From assembly GCA_943354575.1 (NCBI GenBank), contig CALRCL010000007.1:1-32575 (forward strand): a DNA stretch of 32,575 nucleotides, written 5' to 3'. This stretch comes from Patescibacteria group bacterium UBA4664 (GTDB lineage: Bacteria > Patescibacteriota > Saccharimonadia > CAILAD01 > BJGX01). Positions 6,577 to 14,060 of the stretch are shown piece after piece. Position 1 is the first letter of the stretch; each line of letters begins with the position of its first letter. Position numbers and translations under genes: made by a program. The notes below the pieces were generated by a model that had not been told where the DNA came from, made no database searches, and saw nothing but the letters and a program-made list of their open reading frames with translations.

Positions 6577-7257
6577 ATGATTTTACTAGACCGCGTTACT
6601 GTTATATACCCCAATAAGACAGTGGCTCTTTCAGGCGCCTCACTGCATATTCAGCCCAAGGAATTTGTAACTATCGTCGGTGCATCTGGTGCCGGCAAGA
6701 GTACGCTGATTCGATTACTCATTAAAGAAGAAGAGCCCACTTCGGGTAAGATTATTGTCGGCAGCATCGATTACGATACTATCGACAAATCTAACATCCC
6801 TCATTTACGCCGCAAAATCGGAGTTGTCTTTCAGGATTTTAAGCTTCTTCCAAACCTCACGGTATATGAAAACGTGGCCTTCGCACTGGAAGTTTCTGGT
6901 GTCAAAACCAAAGAGATCAAGCGAGCCGTACCAAAAATACTGCAATTAGTTGGCTTGAGCGAAAAAGCTCGTCATTATCCGGGCGAAATATCTGGTGGCG
7001 AAAAACAACGCACCGCAATTGCCCGAGCACTGGTGCGTAACCCCAAAATCCTCATCGCCGACGAGCCGACCGGCAATCTCGACCCCAAAAACTCCTGGGA
7101 CATCATCGAGCTACTGCTTAAGATCAATCGTTTTGGCACCACCGTGGTCCTGACCACTCACAATAAAGACATCGTCGATGCCTTAAAAAAGCGCGTCATC
7201 ACGATTAGTCGCGGACGAGTAGTGAAAGATGAAAAGGTCGGGAAATACACCTTATGA
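6577..7257 (+). CDS. ftsE: Cell-division ABC transporter ATPase FtsE
   Basis: FtsE is the cytoplasmic ATPase of the FtsEX complex, which transmits ATP hydrolysis through FtsX to activate peptidoglycan hydrolases at the septum. The 226 residues show Walker A (GASGAGKST, 35-43), a Q-loop (VVFQDFKLLPNLTV), the ABC signature (SGGEKQRTAIARAL), Walker B with catalytic Glu (ILIADEPTGNLD) and the switch His (LTTHNKD). Length is normal. The stop overlaps the start of ftsX (ATGA), so the two subunits are translationally coupled. The CHAP-domain protein downstream is the likely hydrolase partner. Confidence 0.96.
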   Translation: MILLDRVTVIYPNKTVALSGASLHIQPKEFVTIVGASGAGKSTLIRLLIKEEEPTSGKIIVGSIDYDTIDKSNIPHLRRKIGVVFQDFKLLPNLTVYENVAFALEVSGVKTKEIKRAVPKILQLVGLSEKARHYPGEISGGEKQRTAIARALVRNPKILIADEPTGNLDPKNSWDIIELLLKINRFGTTVVLTTHNKDIVDALKKRVITISRGRVVKDEKVGKYTL

Positions 7258-8168
7258 TTACTTTTTGGAGGGTTTTTAAGAGCGGTTTTCGCAATACTTT
7301 TAGGCACGCCTGGCTAAGTACTGCGGCCACAGCAATTATGTTTGTGACGCTGCTAATTCTGACATTCTTTGCCTTTTCGATTTATTTTGTTCAGACTCAG
7401 CTTAAGGATGTCCAGCAAAAGATCGACCTAACCTTGTTTATTAGTGACGACGCCAAGGACGAACAAATTAAAGCCCTGCAGTCCAAGGTTTTGCAATCGT
7501 CTGGAGTAACTACGGTTCAATTCGTATCTAAGGCCGATGCCCTCAAACGACTCGAAAATAGCAGCGAGGAGGGCAAGAAGCTAGCCAAATCGGCCACTGA
7601 AATAGGGAACCCTCTGCCAGCCTCACTTGAGGTAAAGCTAGTTAAAATAGATGATATCGGTAATATCAATAAGACTATTCGGGGCTATTCAGAAGGTACC
7701 ATCATCACCGAAACTAGCTACGACAGCCGAGACGACAATCGCAAGGGAGTTATCGAGAACATCATACGTATCAGCAATGCCGTAACTCGAGTTGGCGGAG
7801 TGTTGAGTGCAGTCTTTTTGATTATTGCCCTACTGATCATATTCAATACCGTTCGGATGGCAATATTTACCCGCCGTGAGGAAATCGAAATTATGAAGTT
7901 GGTTGGGGCTACAAAATGGTTTATTCGCGGGCCATTTATTATCGAGGGCTCAATGTACGGGGTCTTTGGTGCTACCATTGCGCTTCTCGCCCTGGTACCA
8001 ATCAGTCGAGTGGTCGGGCAGTTCTTGGTCGAAAAGCTCAACGCCGGGGTGGCTGTTGATTATTTTGGCGCAAATATTTTGCTAATTGTGCTAGCAATTT
8101 ATGCTATCGGAGTATTTATCGGAGCTATTTCGAGCTGGCTGGCAATCTCAAGGCACCTAAAGCTTTAA
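7254..8168 (+). CDS. ftsX: Cell-division membrane protein FtsX
   Basis: FtsX is the membrane partner of FtsE. The 304 residues contain an N-terminal membrane helix (about 20-47), an extracellular domain (about 50-170) that in Gram-positives contacts the hydrolase or its activator, and three C-terminal helices (about 178-200, 225-255, 270-295). The family-typical stretch RREEIEIMKLVGATKWFIRGPF lies between helices two and three. Order ftsE-ftsX followed by a secreted coiled-coil hydrolase and an S41 protease matches Gram-positive arrangements. The start overlaps the ftsE stop by four bases. Confidence 0.95.
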   Translation: MITFWRVFKSGFRNTFRHAWLSTAATAIMFVTLLILTFFAFSIYFVQTQLKDVQQKIDLTLFISDDAKDEQIKALQSKVLQSSGVTTVQFVSKADALKRLENSSEEGKKLAKSATEIGNPLPASLEVKLVKIDDIGNINKTIRGYSEGTIITETSYDSRDDNRKGVIENIIRISNAVTRVGGVLSAVFLIIALLIIFNTVRMAIFTRREEIEIMKLVGATKWFIRGPFIIEGSMYGVFGATIALLALVPISRVVGQFLVEKLNAGVAVDYFGANILLIVLAIYAIGVFIGAISSWLAISRHLKL

Positions 8169-8213
8169 AATGCCACAAAGGCTCCAAAAACTATCGTAAT
8201 TTTATTGCCGATG

Positions 8214-8222
8214 TGTTATAAT
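8214..8222 (+). promoter_or_regulatory. Extended -10 promoter before the CHAP hydrolase
   Basis: TGTTATAAT is a perfect extended -10. No -35 is evident. The predicted +1 is about 8229, giving a 41-base leader that carries a strong SD. A short frame ATG at 8227 to TAA at 8277 (16 codons) overlaps the SD, but its ATG falls at or just before the predicted +1. Confidence 0.65.
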
Positions 8223-8256
8223 AGTTATGGTTTTACAGCTAGCTTTACCGCTAATT

Positions 8257-8267
8257 AGGAGGGTGAT
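8257..8267 (+). promoter_or_regulatory. Shine-Dalgarno that decides an AUU start
   Basis: AGGAGGGTGAT matches the anti-SD over an unusually long span with one extra G. The codon at ideal spacing (seven bases after AGGAGG) is ATT at 8270. No ATG, GTG or TTG exists in this frame between the upstream in-frame TGA (8264-8266) and the ATG at 8558, which lies far beyond the signal peptide. Confidence 0.75.
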
Positions 8268-8269
8268 CA

Positions 8270-9397
8270 ATTTTTAAAAAAATAAATCGAAAGTCGAATC
8301 GAATATCAAAATTAAAAGCTATCGCAATACTAGGGATTATTGTTATTGCTTTTGGTTTTGTAGCTACTATTGTTCCGCACCAAGCTAGGGCCGACCAGTA
8401 CGATGTTCAGATAGCAGCCCTTAAGGCTAAGGTCAAGCAGGCCACAGAGGTTGCCAATAGTAAAAAATCCGAAGTTGATACCCTGAAAGGCAAAATCGCC
8501 AGCATCGATGCCGAAATAGCGGCTGCCCAGCAACAGCTCGACCTAACCGCCCTAGAGATGCGTAGCACCGAGGCCACTATTGAACAGGCCAACCGTGACA
8601 TGGAAAAGCAAAAACAAATATTGCGCGACAACTTGAGGCTGATTTATCGTTCTGGCAATATTAGCCCCCTCGAGGTCTTGGCTTCTAGCAAAAATCTCAG
8701 CGACTTCGTATCGCAACAGCAATACCTAGGTGCAATTAAGCGTAAAGTCGATGACAACGTCAATAAAATAGATGCCCTCAAAAAAGTGCTCGATAGCAAA
8801 AAAAGTCAACTCGCCGCCCAATCACTTCAACAGCAGTCAGTTGTAACCCAAATCGCCTCTAAACGAGCCGAACAAGCCAGTATCTTGGCCAGAACACAAG
8901 GAGAGGAGTCGAACTACCGTAGCGTCATCAAAGAGGATGAAGGCAAGATTGCCAGCCTAAGGGCCCAACAGGCCGCCATTATTAGCTCATTTTCTACCAA
9001 CGTACAGTACGGTGGTACTGGTGGTTACCCATGGGCCAACGCTTCGCCGTTTCCAAATAGCTATTCAGATCCTTGGGGTATGTACCAGAGGCAATGCGTT
9101 AGCTACACCGCTTGGCGCGTGGCTGCATCTGGTCGCAACATGCCCTACTGGGGTGGTCGAGGCAATGCCTATGAGTGGCCCAATAGTGCCCGAACAGACG
9201 GAATCCCGGTCGATGGTAATCCGCAGCCTGGCGATGTTGCAATTTCTGGTGCTGGCACCTACGGACATGCCATGTATGTCGAATCTGTTCTCGGTGGCGG
9301 CAAAGTTAGGGTTAGTCAGTATAATGCTAACTGGAGCGGTAGTTACTCCGTAAGTGATGTGTCAATTGCTGGGCTGGAGTTTATTCACTTTCCTTAA
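8270..9397 (+). CDS. Secreted coiled-coil CHAP-domain peptidoglycan hydrolase, apparent AUU start
   Basis: Starting at ATT 8270 gives 375 residues. They comprise a basic N-terminus (FKKINRKSNRISK), a hydrophobic core, a signal-peptidase site near HQARA-DQ (about residue 41), a long coiled coil (about 42-230) and a C-terminal CHAP domain. The CHAP domain has its catalytic Cys at 276 (QCVSYTAW) and His at 333 (GHAMYVE). This is the PcsB-like plan: coiled coil plus CHAP, activated by FtsEX directly upstream. The enzyme would cleave peptidoglycan, as amidase or endopeptidase, during division. The ATG at 8558 would delete the signal peptide and part of the coil and has no SD, so I reject it. A sequencing error (ATG read as ATT) is the main alternative. 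The next gene starts 18 bases after the stop. Confidence 0.88.
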   Translation: MFKKINRKSNRISKLKAIAILGIIVIAFGFVATIVPHQARADQYDVQIAALKAKVKQATEVANSKKSEVDTLKGKIASIDAEIAAAQQQLDLTALEMRSTEATIEQANRDMEKQKQILRDNLRLIYRSGNISPLEVLASSKNLSDFVSQQQYLGAIKRKVDDNVNKIDALKKVLDSKKSQLAAQSLQQQSVVTQIASKRAEQASILARTQGEESNYRSVIKEDEGKIASLRAQQAAIISSFSTNVQYGGTGGYPWANASPFPNSYSDPWGMYQRQCVSYTAWRVAASGRNMPYWGGRGNAYEWPNSARTDGIPVDGNPQPGDVAISGAGTYGHAMYVESVLGGGKVRVSQYNANWSGSYSVSDVSIAGLEFIHFP

Positions 9398-9415
9398 AAC
9401 TAAAAATTAGTAATT

Positions 9416-10654
9416 ATGAACGACAAACCTAAAACAACCCCAAATCAAACACCACCATCAGAGCCAAAACTAAATAAGCCCCGCCGCTCGGGTGCTATTA
9501 ATTTGGTCATTGGTTTTGTACTAGGCCTGGCTGTATTCTGGGCATTTAGCACTTTTTATCGCCCCGCCGCCGGCAAAAATCAGCTCGATACCGCAATGCT
9601 CTACAAAGTTCAATCTATTTTGCGACAAAAGTATGATGGCGATATCGACTATGATAAGTTCTCGGAAGGTGCCGCCGCCGGAGCAGTAGCATCGCTGGGC
9701 GACCCTTACACGGTATTTTTAGACCAGCAAAACAATAAGGAGCTGGCCGACGACCTCAAGGGTGAACTATCTGGAATTGGCATTGAGGTTGGGCAAAAAA
9801 GTGATAGGCTAACCGTCATTGCTCCGTTCGATGGAACTCCCGCCTCTAGGGCTGGTATCCGTGCTGGTGATGTGATTGCGACTATCAATGGCGAAGAAAC
9901 TAGCTCGCTAACTATCGACCAAGCAGTCAATAAAATCAGGGGCGAAAAAGGCACTGTCGTCAAACTTGGTATCATTAGAGCCGGCGATCTGCTTAAAGAA
10001 ATTGAAATCACCCGTGAAGTTATTAGTATTCCCAGCGTTTCATACGAGATGAAAGATGGTAAGGTGGGCTATATCAAAATCCGACGATTTGGCGAAGATA
10101 CCGCCTCACTAGTCAAGTCGGCCGGCTCTAGCCTTGTGGCCCAAGGGGCAAAAGCAGTTATTGTTGATGTCCGAGATAACCCCGGTGGGTATCTAGATTC
10201 GGCAGTTGCAGTAGCGTCGGAGTTTTCCAATAAAGGTGTGGTAGTTGAAGAACGCTCACGCAACTCTAAACCCAAGGTAGAGTACGCCATCGCCGGTGGA
10301 ACAATGACCACTATACCAGTAATTATGCTCATAAACGGCGGTAGTGCCTCAGCATCAGAAATCCTTGCCGGAGCGCTCAATGATAACGATCGGGCCACAT
10401 TGGTTGGAGAGAAAACCTACGGCAAGGGTAGTGTCCAAGAAGTAGTCTGTTTGAGCCCAGTATTTATTACTAATGACTGCCCGGGAGCATCGCTAAAAGT
10501 TACTATTGCCCGATGGTTCACGCCCGCTGGTATCAATATCAGCAAAGAGGGCATTAAGCCCGAGTTCGAAGTTAAGCTGACTGACGAGGATATCAACAAC
10601 AGCAAAGACCCTCAACTCGAAAGGGCCATTGAGCTCGCCAAGCAAGCAAAATAA
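9416..10654 (+). CDS. C-terminal processing protease, S41 family, PDZ-containing
   Basis: This is a membrane-anchored extracellular serine protease of the CtpA/CtpB family (412 residues). A polar Pro-rich cytoplasmic N-terminus is followed by a membrane helix (about 27-47), a PDZ domain (about 115-200) and the S41 catalytic core. The family motif GGSASASEIL holds the Ser (S312 by the usual 25-residue spacing) and TYGKGSVQ holds the Lys (K337). An insertion after the Lys contains two cysteines (C345, C356) that could form a disulphide outside the cell. No SD is visible. The gene follows the CHAP hydrolase by 18 bases, so it is probably co-transcribed and may process the hydrolase or another envelope protein (inference). 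Gram-positive ftsEX loci often carry a Ctp protease at this place. Confidence 0.93.
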   Translation: MNDKPKTTPNQTPPSEPKLNKPRRSGAINLVIGFVLGLAVFWAFSTFYRPAAGKNQLDTAMLYKVQSILRQKYDGDIDYDKFSEGAAAGAVASLGDPYTVFLDQQNNKELADDLKGELSGIGIEVGQKSDRLTVIAPFDGTPASRAGIRAGDVIATINGEETSSLTIDQAVNKIRGEKGTVVKLGIIRAGDLLKEIEITREVISIPSVSYEMKDGKVGYIKIRRFGEDTASLVKSAGSSLVAQGAKAVIVDVRDNPGGYLDSAVAVASEFSNKGVVVEERSRNSKPKVEYAIAGGTMTTIPVIMLINGGSASASEILAGALNDNDRATLVGEKTYGKGSVQEVVCLSPVFITNDCPGASLKVTIARWFTPAGINISKEGIKPEFEVKLTDEDINNSKDPQLERAIELAKQAK

Positions 10655-10693
10655 AAATCTATTAAAAAACATAATTTTGGTTTGATAATCGTA

Positions 10694-10723
10694 TTGACCT
10701 ATTAGCAGCATAGGCATTATTAT
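10694..10723 (+). promoter_or_regulatory. Promoter of pyrG
   Basis: TTGACC (10694-10699) and TATTAT (10718-10723) are 18 bases apart; an overlapping TATAAT lies at 10721-10726. The predicted +1 near 10730 leaves a leader of about 29 bases that contains the SD GAGGGGG (10743-10749). Confidence 0.55.
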
Positions 10724-10758
10724 AATAAAGACATCTAATTGTGAGGGGGTTTAATAAT

Positions 10759-12405
10759 ATGAAAACAAAACCAAAAACAAAGTTTATATTTGTAACCGGC
10801 GGTGTGATTTCTGGTATCGGCAAGGGTATCACGGCGGCCTCTATTGGTAAGCTCATCTCGGCTAGGGGCCTAAAGGTCACAATGCAAAAGTGCGACCCCT
10901 ATTTGAATATGGACGCAGGTACCCTAAACCCGTCCGAGCATGGCGAGGTTTTTGTAACTAAAGATGGTGGCGAAACCGACCTCGACCTTGGTCATTATGA
11001 GAGATTTATCGACACCGAGCTAACCCGCAAATCCTCTACCATGAGCGGCAAGATATATTCTAAAGTTCTATCTGATGAACGCAAAGGCATGTACCTTGGT
11101 AAAACAATCCAGATTATACCCCATATCACCAACGAAATCATGAACCAAATCGTTGCATCTGGCGAGGGTAGTGATGTGCATATCGCCGAAGTCGGTGGTA
11201 CGGTTGGCGATTACGAGGCGATGGCCTGGATCGAGGCAATCCGGCAAATGAAGCGTCGTGTCGGGGAAGACAACATTCTCTATGCCCATGTTGTTTATGT
11301 GCCGTATCTGGCTGTTAGTAATGAGTTTAAGACCAAGCCAGCTCAAAACAGCGTTAGAGACCTGCGCGAGGCTGGAATTCAACCTGATATACTTTGTGTA
11401 CGATCTGATGAGCCAATTAATGCCGAAGCATTCGACAAAATGAGCCTGTATTGTGATGTCGATAAAGATGCAATCGTGGCCCTGCCCAATTCTAAAAGTG
11501 TCTATGAGGTACCTTTAAGAATGGAAGAAGCCGGCCTTGGCAAATACATCTGTGAGTTTATAGGTCTAAAATGTAAAAAACCAGACCTAAAAGACTGGAA
11601 ATTGTTGGTCGATCGCATAAAGCAACCAAAGCCATCGGTATCTGTGGGGGTGGTAGCGAAATATATGAGCAACGAAGACACCTACCTGAGTGTTTTTGAA
11701 GCCTTACGATCGGCCGGATGGCACCATAATCTCGATATCAACATCGTCTGGATCGACTCCGAAAAACTAATTGGTGACGAATCCGAATTTGCTAACCTCG
11801 ACGGTATTATTGTTCCAGGTGGTTTTGGTAGCCGTGGCTTAGAGGGCAAAATCTGGGCTGCTCGCTTTGCACGCCAAAACAATGTTCCGTATTTGGGCTT
11901 GTGCCTGGGAATGCAGGTGGCGGTCATAGAATTTGCTCGCGAGGTACTAAACGATCCGTCGGCCAGTAGTAGCGAGATAGACCCTAGCTGCAAGAACCAA
12001 GTGATACACATTATGCCCGACCAAATTGGTGTTGATTTAGGCGGCAGCATGAGGCTCGGCAACTACAAGGCCACACTTAATAAAAAATCTCGATCCTTCT
12101 TGGCTTACGGCAAGGGCAGTATTATCGAGAGGCACCGACATCGCTACGAATTTAATAATGATTACCGAACCCAGCTCGAGGCTGCCGGGCTAGTCATAGC
12201 TGCCACTTCACCAGACGGAAAGCTAGTCGAGATAGTTGAGCACAGCAACCACCCGTTTTTTGTAGCTTCACAGTTTCACCCCGAGTTTAAGTCCAGACCT
12301 GATAAGCCGCACCCGCTGTTTAAAGACTTCGTCGGTGCGATTAAGTTTGCCCAAGGTAACCCAATAAAACATCAACAAAAAAAAACAGTCACTCGCGATA
12401 ATTGA
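10759..12405 (+). CDS. pyrG: CTP synthase
   Basis: CTP synthase converts UTP to CTP using ATP and glutamine, the last step of pyrimidine nucleotide synthesis, in the cytoplasm. The 548 residues hold the N-terminal synthetase domain (VTGGVISGIGKGI, HGEVFVTKDGGETD) and the C-terminal class I glutaminase domain with nucleophile C382 (GLCLGMQ) and the His-Glu pair H507/E509 (QFHPEF). I chose ATG 10759, not the GTG at 10741 six codons upstream, because GAGGGGG lies about ten bases before the ATG and would otherwise be inside the coding region. Length matches the family. A convergent unit with rpmA follows. Confidence 0.97.
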   Translation: MKTKPKTKFIFVTGGVISGIGKGITAASIGKLISARGLKVTMQKCDPYLNMDAGTLNPSEHGEVFVTKDGGETDLDLGHYERFIDTELTRKSSTMSGKIYSKVLSDERKGMYLGKTIQIIPHITNEIMNQIVASGEGSDVHIAEVGGTVGDYEAMAWIEAIRQMKRRVGEDNILYAHVVYVPYLAVSNEFKTKPAQNSVRDLREAGIQPDILCVRSDEPINAEAFDKMSLYCDVDKDAIVALPNSKSVYEVPLRMEEAGLGKYICEFIGLKCKKPDLKDWKLLVDRIKQPKPSVSVGVVAKYMSNEDTYLSVFEALRSAGWHHNLDINIVWIDSEKLIGDESEFANLDGIIVPGGFGSRGLEGKIWAARFARQNNVPYLGLCLGMQVAVIEFAREVLNDPSASSSEIDPSCKNQVIHIMPDQIGVDLGGSMRLGNYKATLNKKSRSFLAYGKGSIIERHRHRYEFNNDYRTQLEAAGLVIAATSPDGKLVEIVEHSNHPFFVASQFHPEFKSRPDKPHPLFKDFVGAIKFAQGNPIKHQQKKTVTRDN

Positions 12406-12424
12406 CCCACATACCAATCATTGT

Positions 12425-12474
12425 GCTGGCCTACTTGGCTAACTTTGATTTTATTCAAAAAGCCAGAGACCAGC
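12425..12474 (+). other. Nested hairpin downstream of pyrG
   Basis: GCTGG (12425-12429) pairs with CCAGC (12470-12474), TGGCT with AGCCA inside it, and TTTGA with TCAAA at the core, with small internal loops. It lies about 20 bases after pyrG and may protect or process the 3' end. No U tract follows directly. Confidence 0.4.
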
Positions 12475-12489
12475 GTGCCGGCGACTAGC

Positions 12490-12527
12490 TAATAAAATCA
12501 ACCACATCGAGTAGTGATGTGGTTGAT
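12490..12527 (-). terminator. Rho-independent terminator of rpmA
   Basis: On the minus strand a 12-bp perfect stem (ATCAACCACATC/GATGTGGTTGAT, loop of seven) is followed by TTTTATT. It lies 48 bases beyond the rpmA stop. The stem could also slow transcription coming from pyrG. Confidence 0.85.
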
Positions 12528-12550
12528 AGGATTCGGCAACTATTGAAGTG

Positions 12551-12572
12551 CTAGTTTTTTACTAGGTTTTTT
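12551..12572 (+). terminator. Possible terminator of pyrG
   Basis: CTAGT and ACTAG flank five Ts and are followed by G and six Ts. The stem is only 5 bp and AT-rich, but the U tract is good. It ends three bases before the rpmA stop, so it would end pyrG transcripts just before the convergent gene. Confidence 0.4.
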
Positions 12573-12574
12573 AT

Positions 12575-12856
12575 TTAAGCGCTAGCTACGACGCTAACCA
12601 AAGATTTGCGTTGCTTAGTACCAGTAAAGGCTTGTTTTTGGATGGTTTTGAATTCTACAAGTCCAGGTTGCAAGGCAAATAGGGTGTGGTCTTTGCCAAT
12701 ACCAACATGTGAGCCAGCAATAAACTTGCTACCGCGTTGACGGATTATAATATCGCCAATTTGAACTGTCTGACCGCCCGAGCGTTTTACGCCCAGTCTT
12801 TTAGACTGTGAATCTCTGCCGTTTCTTGATGAACCGCCGGCTTTTGTATGTGACAT
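12575..12856 (-). CDS. rpmA: 50S ribosomal protein L27
   Basis: L27 (93 residues) lies in the large ribosomal subunit and its N-terminus reaches the peptidyl-transferase centre. The N-terminus [20 protein letters not shown] is the classic L27 start, and the body ([29 protein letters not shown]) is fully typical. There is no Firmicutes-type cleavable N-terminal extension. AGGAG lies seven bases before the ATG. L21 (rplU), its usual neighbour, is absent; instead the gene sits nine bases downstream of a methyltransferase gene on the same strand. Confidence 0.97.
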   Translation of the reverse strand: MSHTKAGGSSRNGRDSQSKRLGVKRSGGQTVQIGDIIIRQRGSKFIAGSHVGIGKDHTLFALQPGLVEFKTIQKQAFTGTKQRKSLVSVVASA

Positions 12857-12865
12857 TTGTTGCTC

Positions 12866-14005
12866 CTATTTAGTTTCAAAAATGATAATCTGACGACCCG
12901 TGAATTGTCCTTCTCTATGATAGCTCAGATTGCTTTGTCGTACAGATGTAAACTCGGACTTAGTATAACCCAAATTGCATATCTCGTCAATGATATTTAG
13001 CCTGACAATCTCGTCGCCCGGCAGCCAGAACGGCATACAAACGCAAACTTTAGTGGGTTTGGTCGGCTGTAGTAGCAGGTGTTTAAAAAAACTCAGGTAA
13101 AGCTCCTTAAGCTCCGGGAACTGCTCCTTGATTAGCATTTTGGTTGGTTTGGAGAGGAAGTTCCGACCCAAGAAGCCTTCTGTCACAATACTATACTTGC
13201 TGGTGGGGTAGTCTCTTGTAAGGGCATCTTCAGCTATACCAATGCTAATACTAGCAGTGTTATCGAAATTTTCAGCGAACCAGCTGGAATTTTTGCTAGC
13301 GCAATCTATCATATCTTTTTGGAGGTCGCTGCCCTGACTTTTAAGGCCCATCAGAGAAGCCTCCATTAGTAGCCCACCAGAACCGCAAAAAGGGTCGACA
13401 ATTATGGTGTCGCGGTCGGGCCTGGTTAGGTTAATCATTATTTGTGATAGTTTTGGTGGTAGCATACCGACCTTCCTGTCACGGCAGGGCTTTTCGTAGT
13501 CGCGCTTTGAATAGGCGTCGATGTCCTGTACACCATAGGTGGTGGCAATAATGTATCTTGAGCCATCTTCGATTATTAGTATTTCGATACCCTTAGTCAG
13601 CAGCTTATTGTGCTTAACGGATGCGGCATTGAGCTGGTTATTGGCTTTTGGGAGTACCAGCCTAGGCTTTAGATCAATTTTTTGAAGTGATTTTTTTATT
13701 TTGATACCAAGGGCACTGAGATTAATACTGGCCTTGCCATAATAGCTCAGGCCAAAATTTAGCTTGGTACCAGTGTTAGCAGCTTGCAAAAGCTCTTCAA
13801 TCTTAATTTGAATTTCGGCGATGTTGGCCACTTCGGCATAGGCAACTCTGGCTAGTTTTATAGCACCACCAAGGCGGTTGATGTCTTCGATTTGGTCAGT
13901 TTGAATCTCGGCTATTTCGTCGCTGATCTTTCTGACATTACCAAAAACCACCTCAGCTTCAGCGATGCACAACTCGGTCTCTCTTCCTAGTACGATAATT
14001 TGCAT
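12866..14005 (-). CDS. TrmG10/Trm11-like RNA methyltransferase with altered motif IV
   Basis: This 379-residue protein has an N-terminal THUMP-like region and a C-terminal Rossmann methyltransferase. It shows RDYEKPCRDRKVGMLPPKLSQ (from about residue 168) and SAM motif I DPFCGSG (204-210), the hallmark pairing of the archaeal/eukaryal Trm11/TrmG10 group that makes N2-methylguanosine in tRNA. At the place of the catalytic (N/D)PPY motif it has TEGFLG (275-280), so chemistry or substrate may differ. I start it at ATG 14005, not the upstream TTG at 14053: TATAAT at 14012-14017 puts +1 exactly on this ATG. It is followed closely by rpmA and probably co-transcribed with it. RNA methylation is the best guess; the exact target is unknown. 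Confidence 0.82.
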   Translation of the reverse strand: MQIIVLGRETELCIAEAEVVFGNVRKISDEIAEIQTDQIEDINRLGGAIKLARVAYAEVANIAEIQIKIEELLQAANTGTKLNFGLSYYGKASINLSALGIKIKKSLQKIDLKPRLVLPKANNQLNAASVKHNKLLTKGIEILIIEDGSRYIIATTYGVQDIDAYSKRDYEKPCRDRKVGMLPPKLSQIMINLTRPDRDTIIVDPFCGSGGLLMEASLMGLKSQGSDLQKDMIDCASKNSSWFAENFDNTASISIGIAEDALTRDYPTSKYSIVTEGFLGRNFLSKPTKMLIKEQFPELKELYLSFFKHLLLQPTKPTKVCVCMPFWLPGDEIVRLNIIDEICNLGYTKSEFTSVRQSNLSYHREGQFTGRQIIIFETK

Positions 14006-14011
14006 ATCTTT

Positions 14012-14017
14012 ATTATA
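14012..14017 (-). promoter_or_regulatory. -10 box of the methyltransferase-rpmA unit, predicted leaderless
   Basis: A perfect TATAAT on the minus strand is followed by six bases and then the ATG at 14005, so the predicted +1 is the A of the start codon. No SD is present. Only 55 bases separate this start from the divergent gene at 14061, which has the same arrangement. Confidence 0.7.
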
Positions 14018-14048
14018 AACCCAGATACCATATAATGGCGAGCTAGGG

Positions 14049-14054
14049 TACAAT
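14049..14054 (+). promoter_or_regulatory. -10 box of the 14061 gene, predicted leaderless
   Basis: TACAAT ends seven bases before the A of ATG 14061, so +1 coincides with the start codon. No SD is found. It forms a back-to-back pair with the methyltransferase promoter. Confidence 0.65.
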
Positions 14055-14060
14055 TAAAGT

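Noticed and set aside
8227-8277. 16-codon leader peptide ahead of the CHAP hydrolase
   Set aside because: Its ATG lies at or before the predicted +1 and there is no SD. The overlap with the SD is probably chance.
8558-9397. CHAP hydrolase starting at ATG 8558
   Set aside because: No SD, no signal peptide, and it would cut into the coiled coil. The frame upstream encodes a full signal peptide after a strong SD.
10741-10758. GTG start of pyrG at 10741
   Set aside because: It would place the SD GAGGGGG inside the coding region; ATG 10759 has proper spacing.
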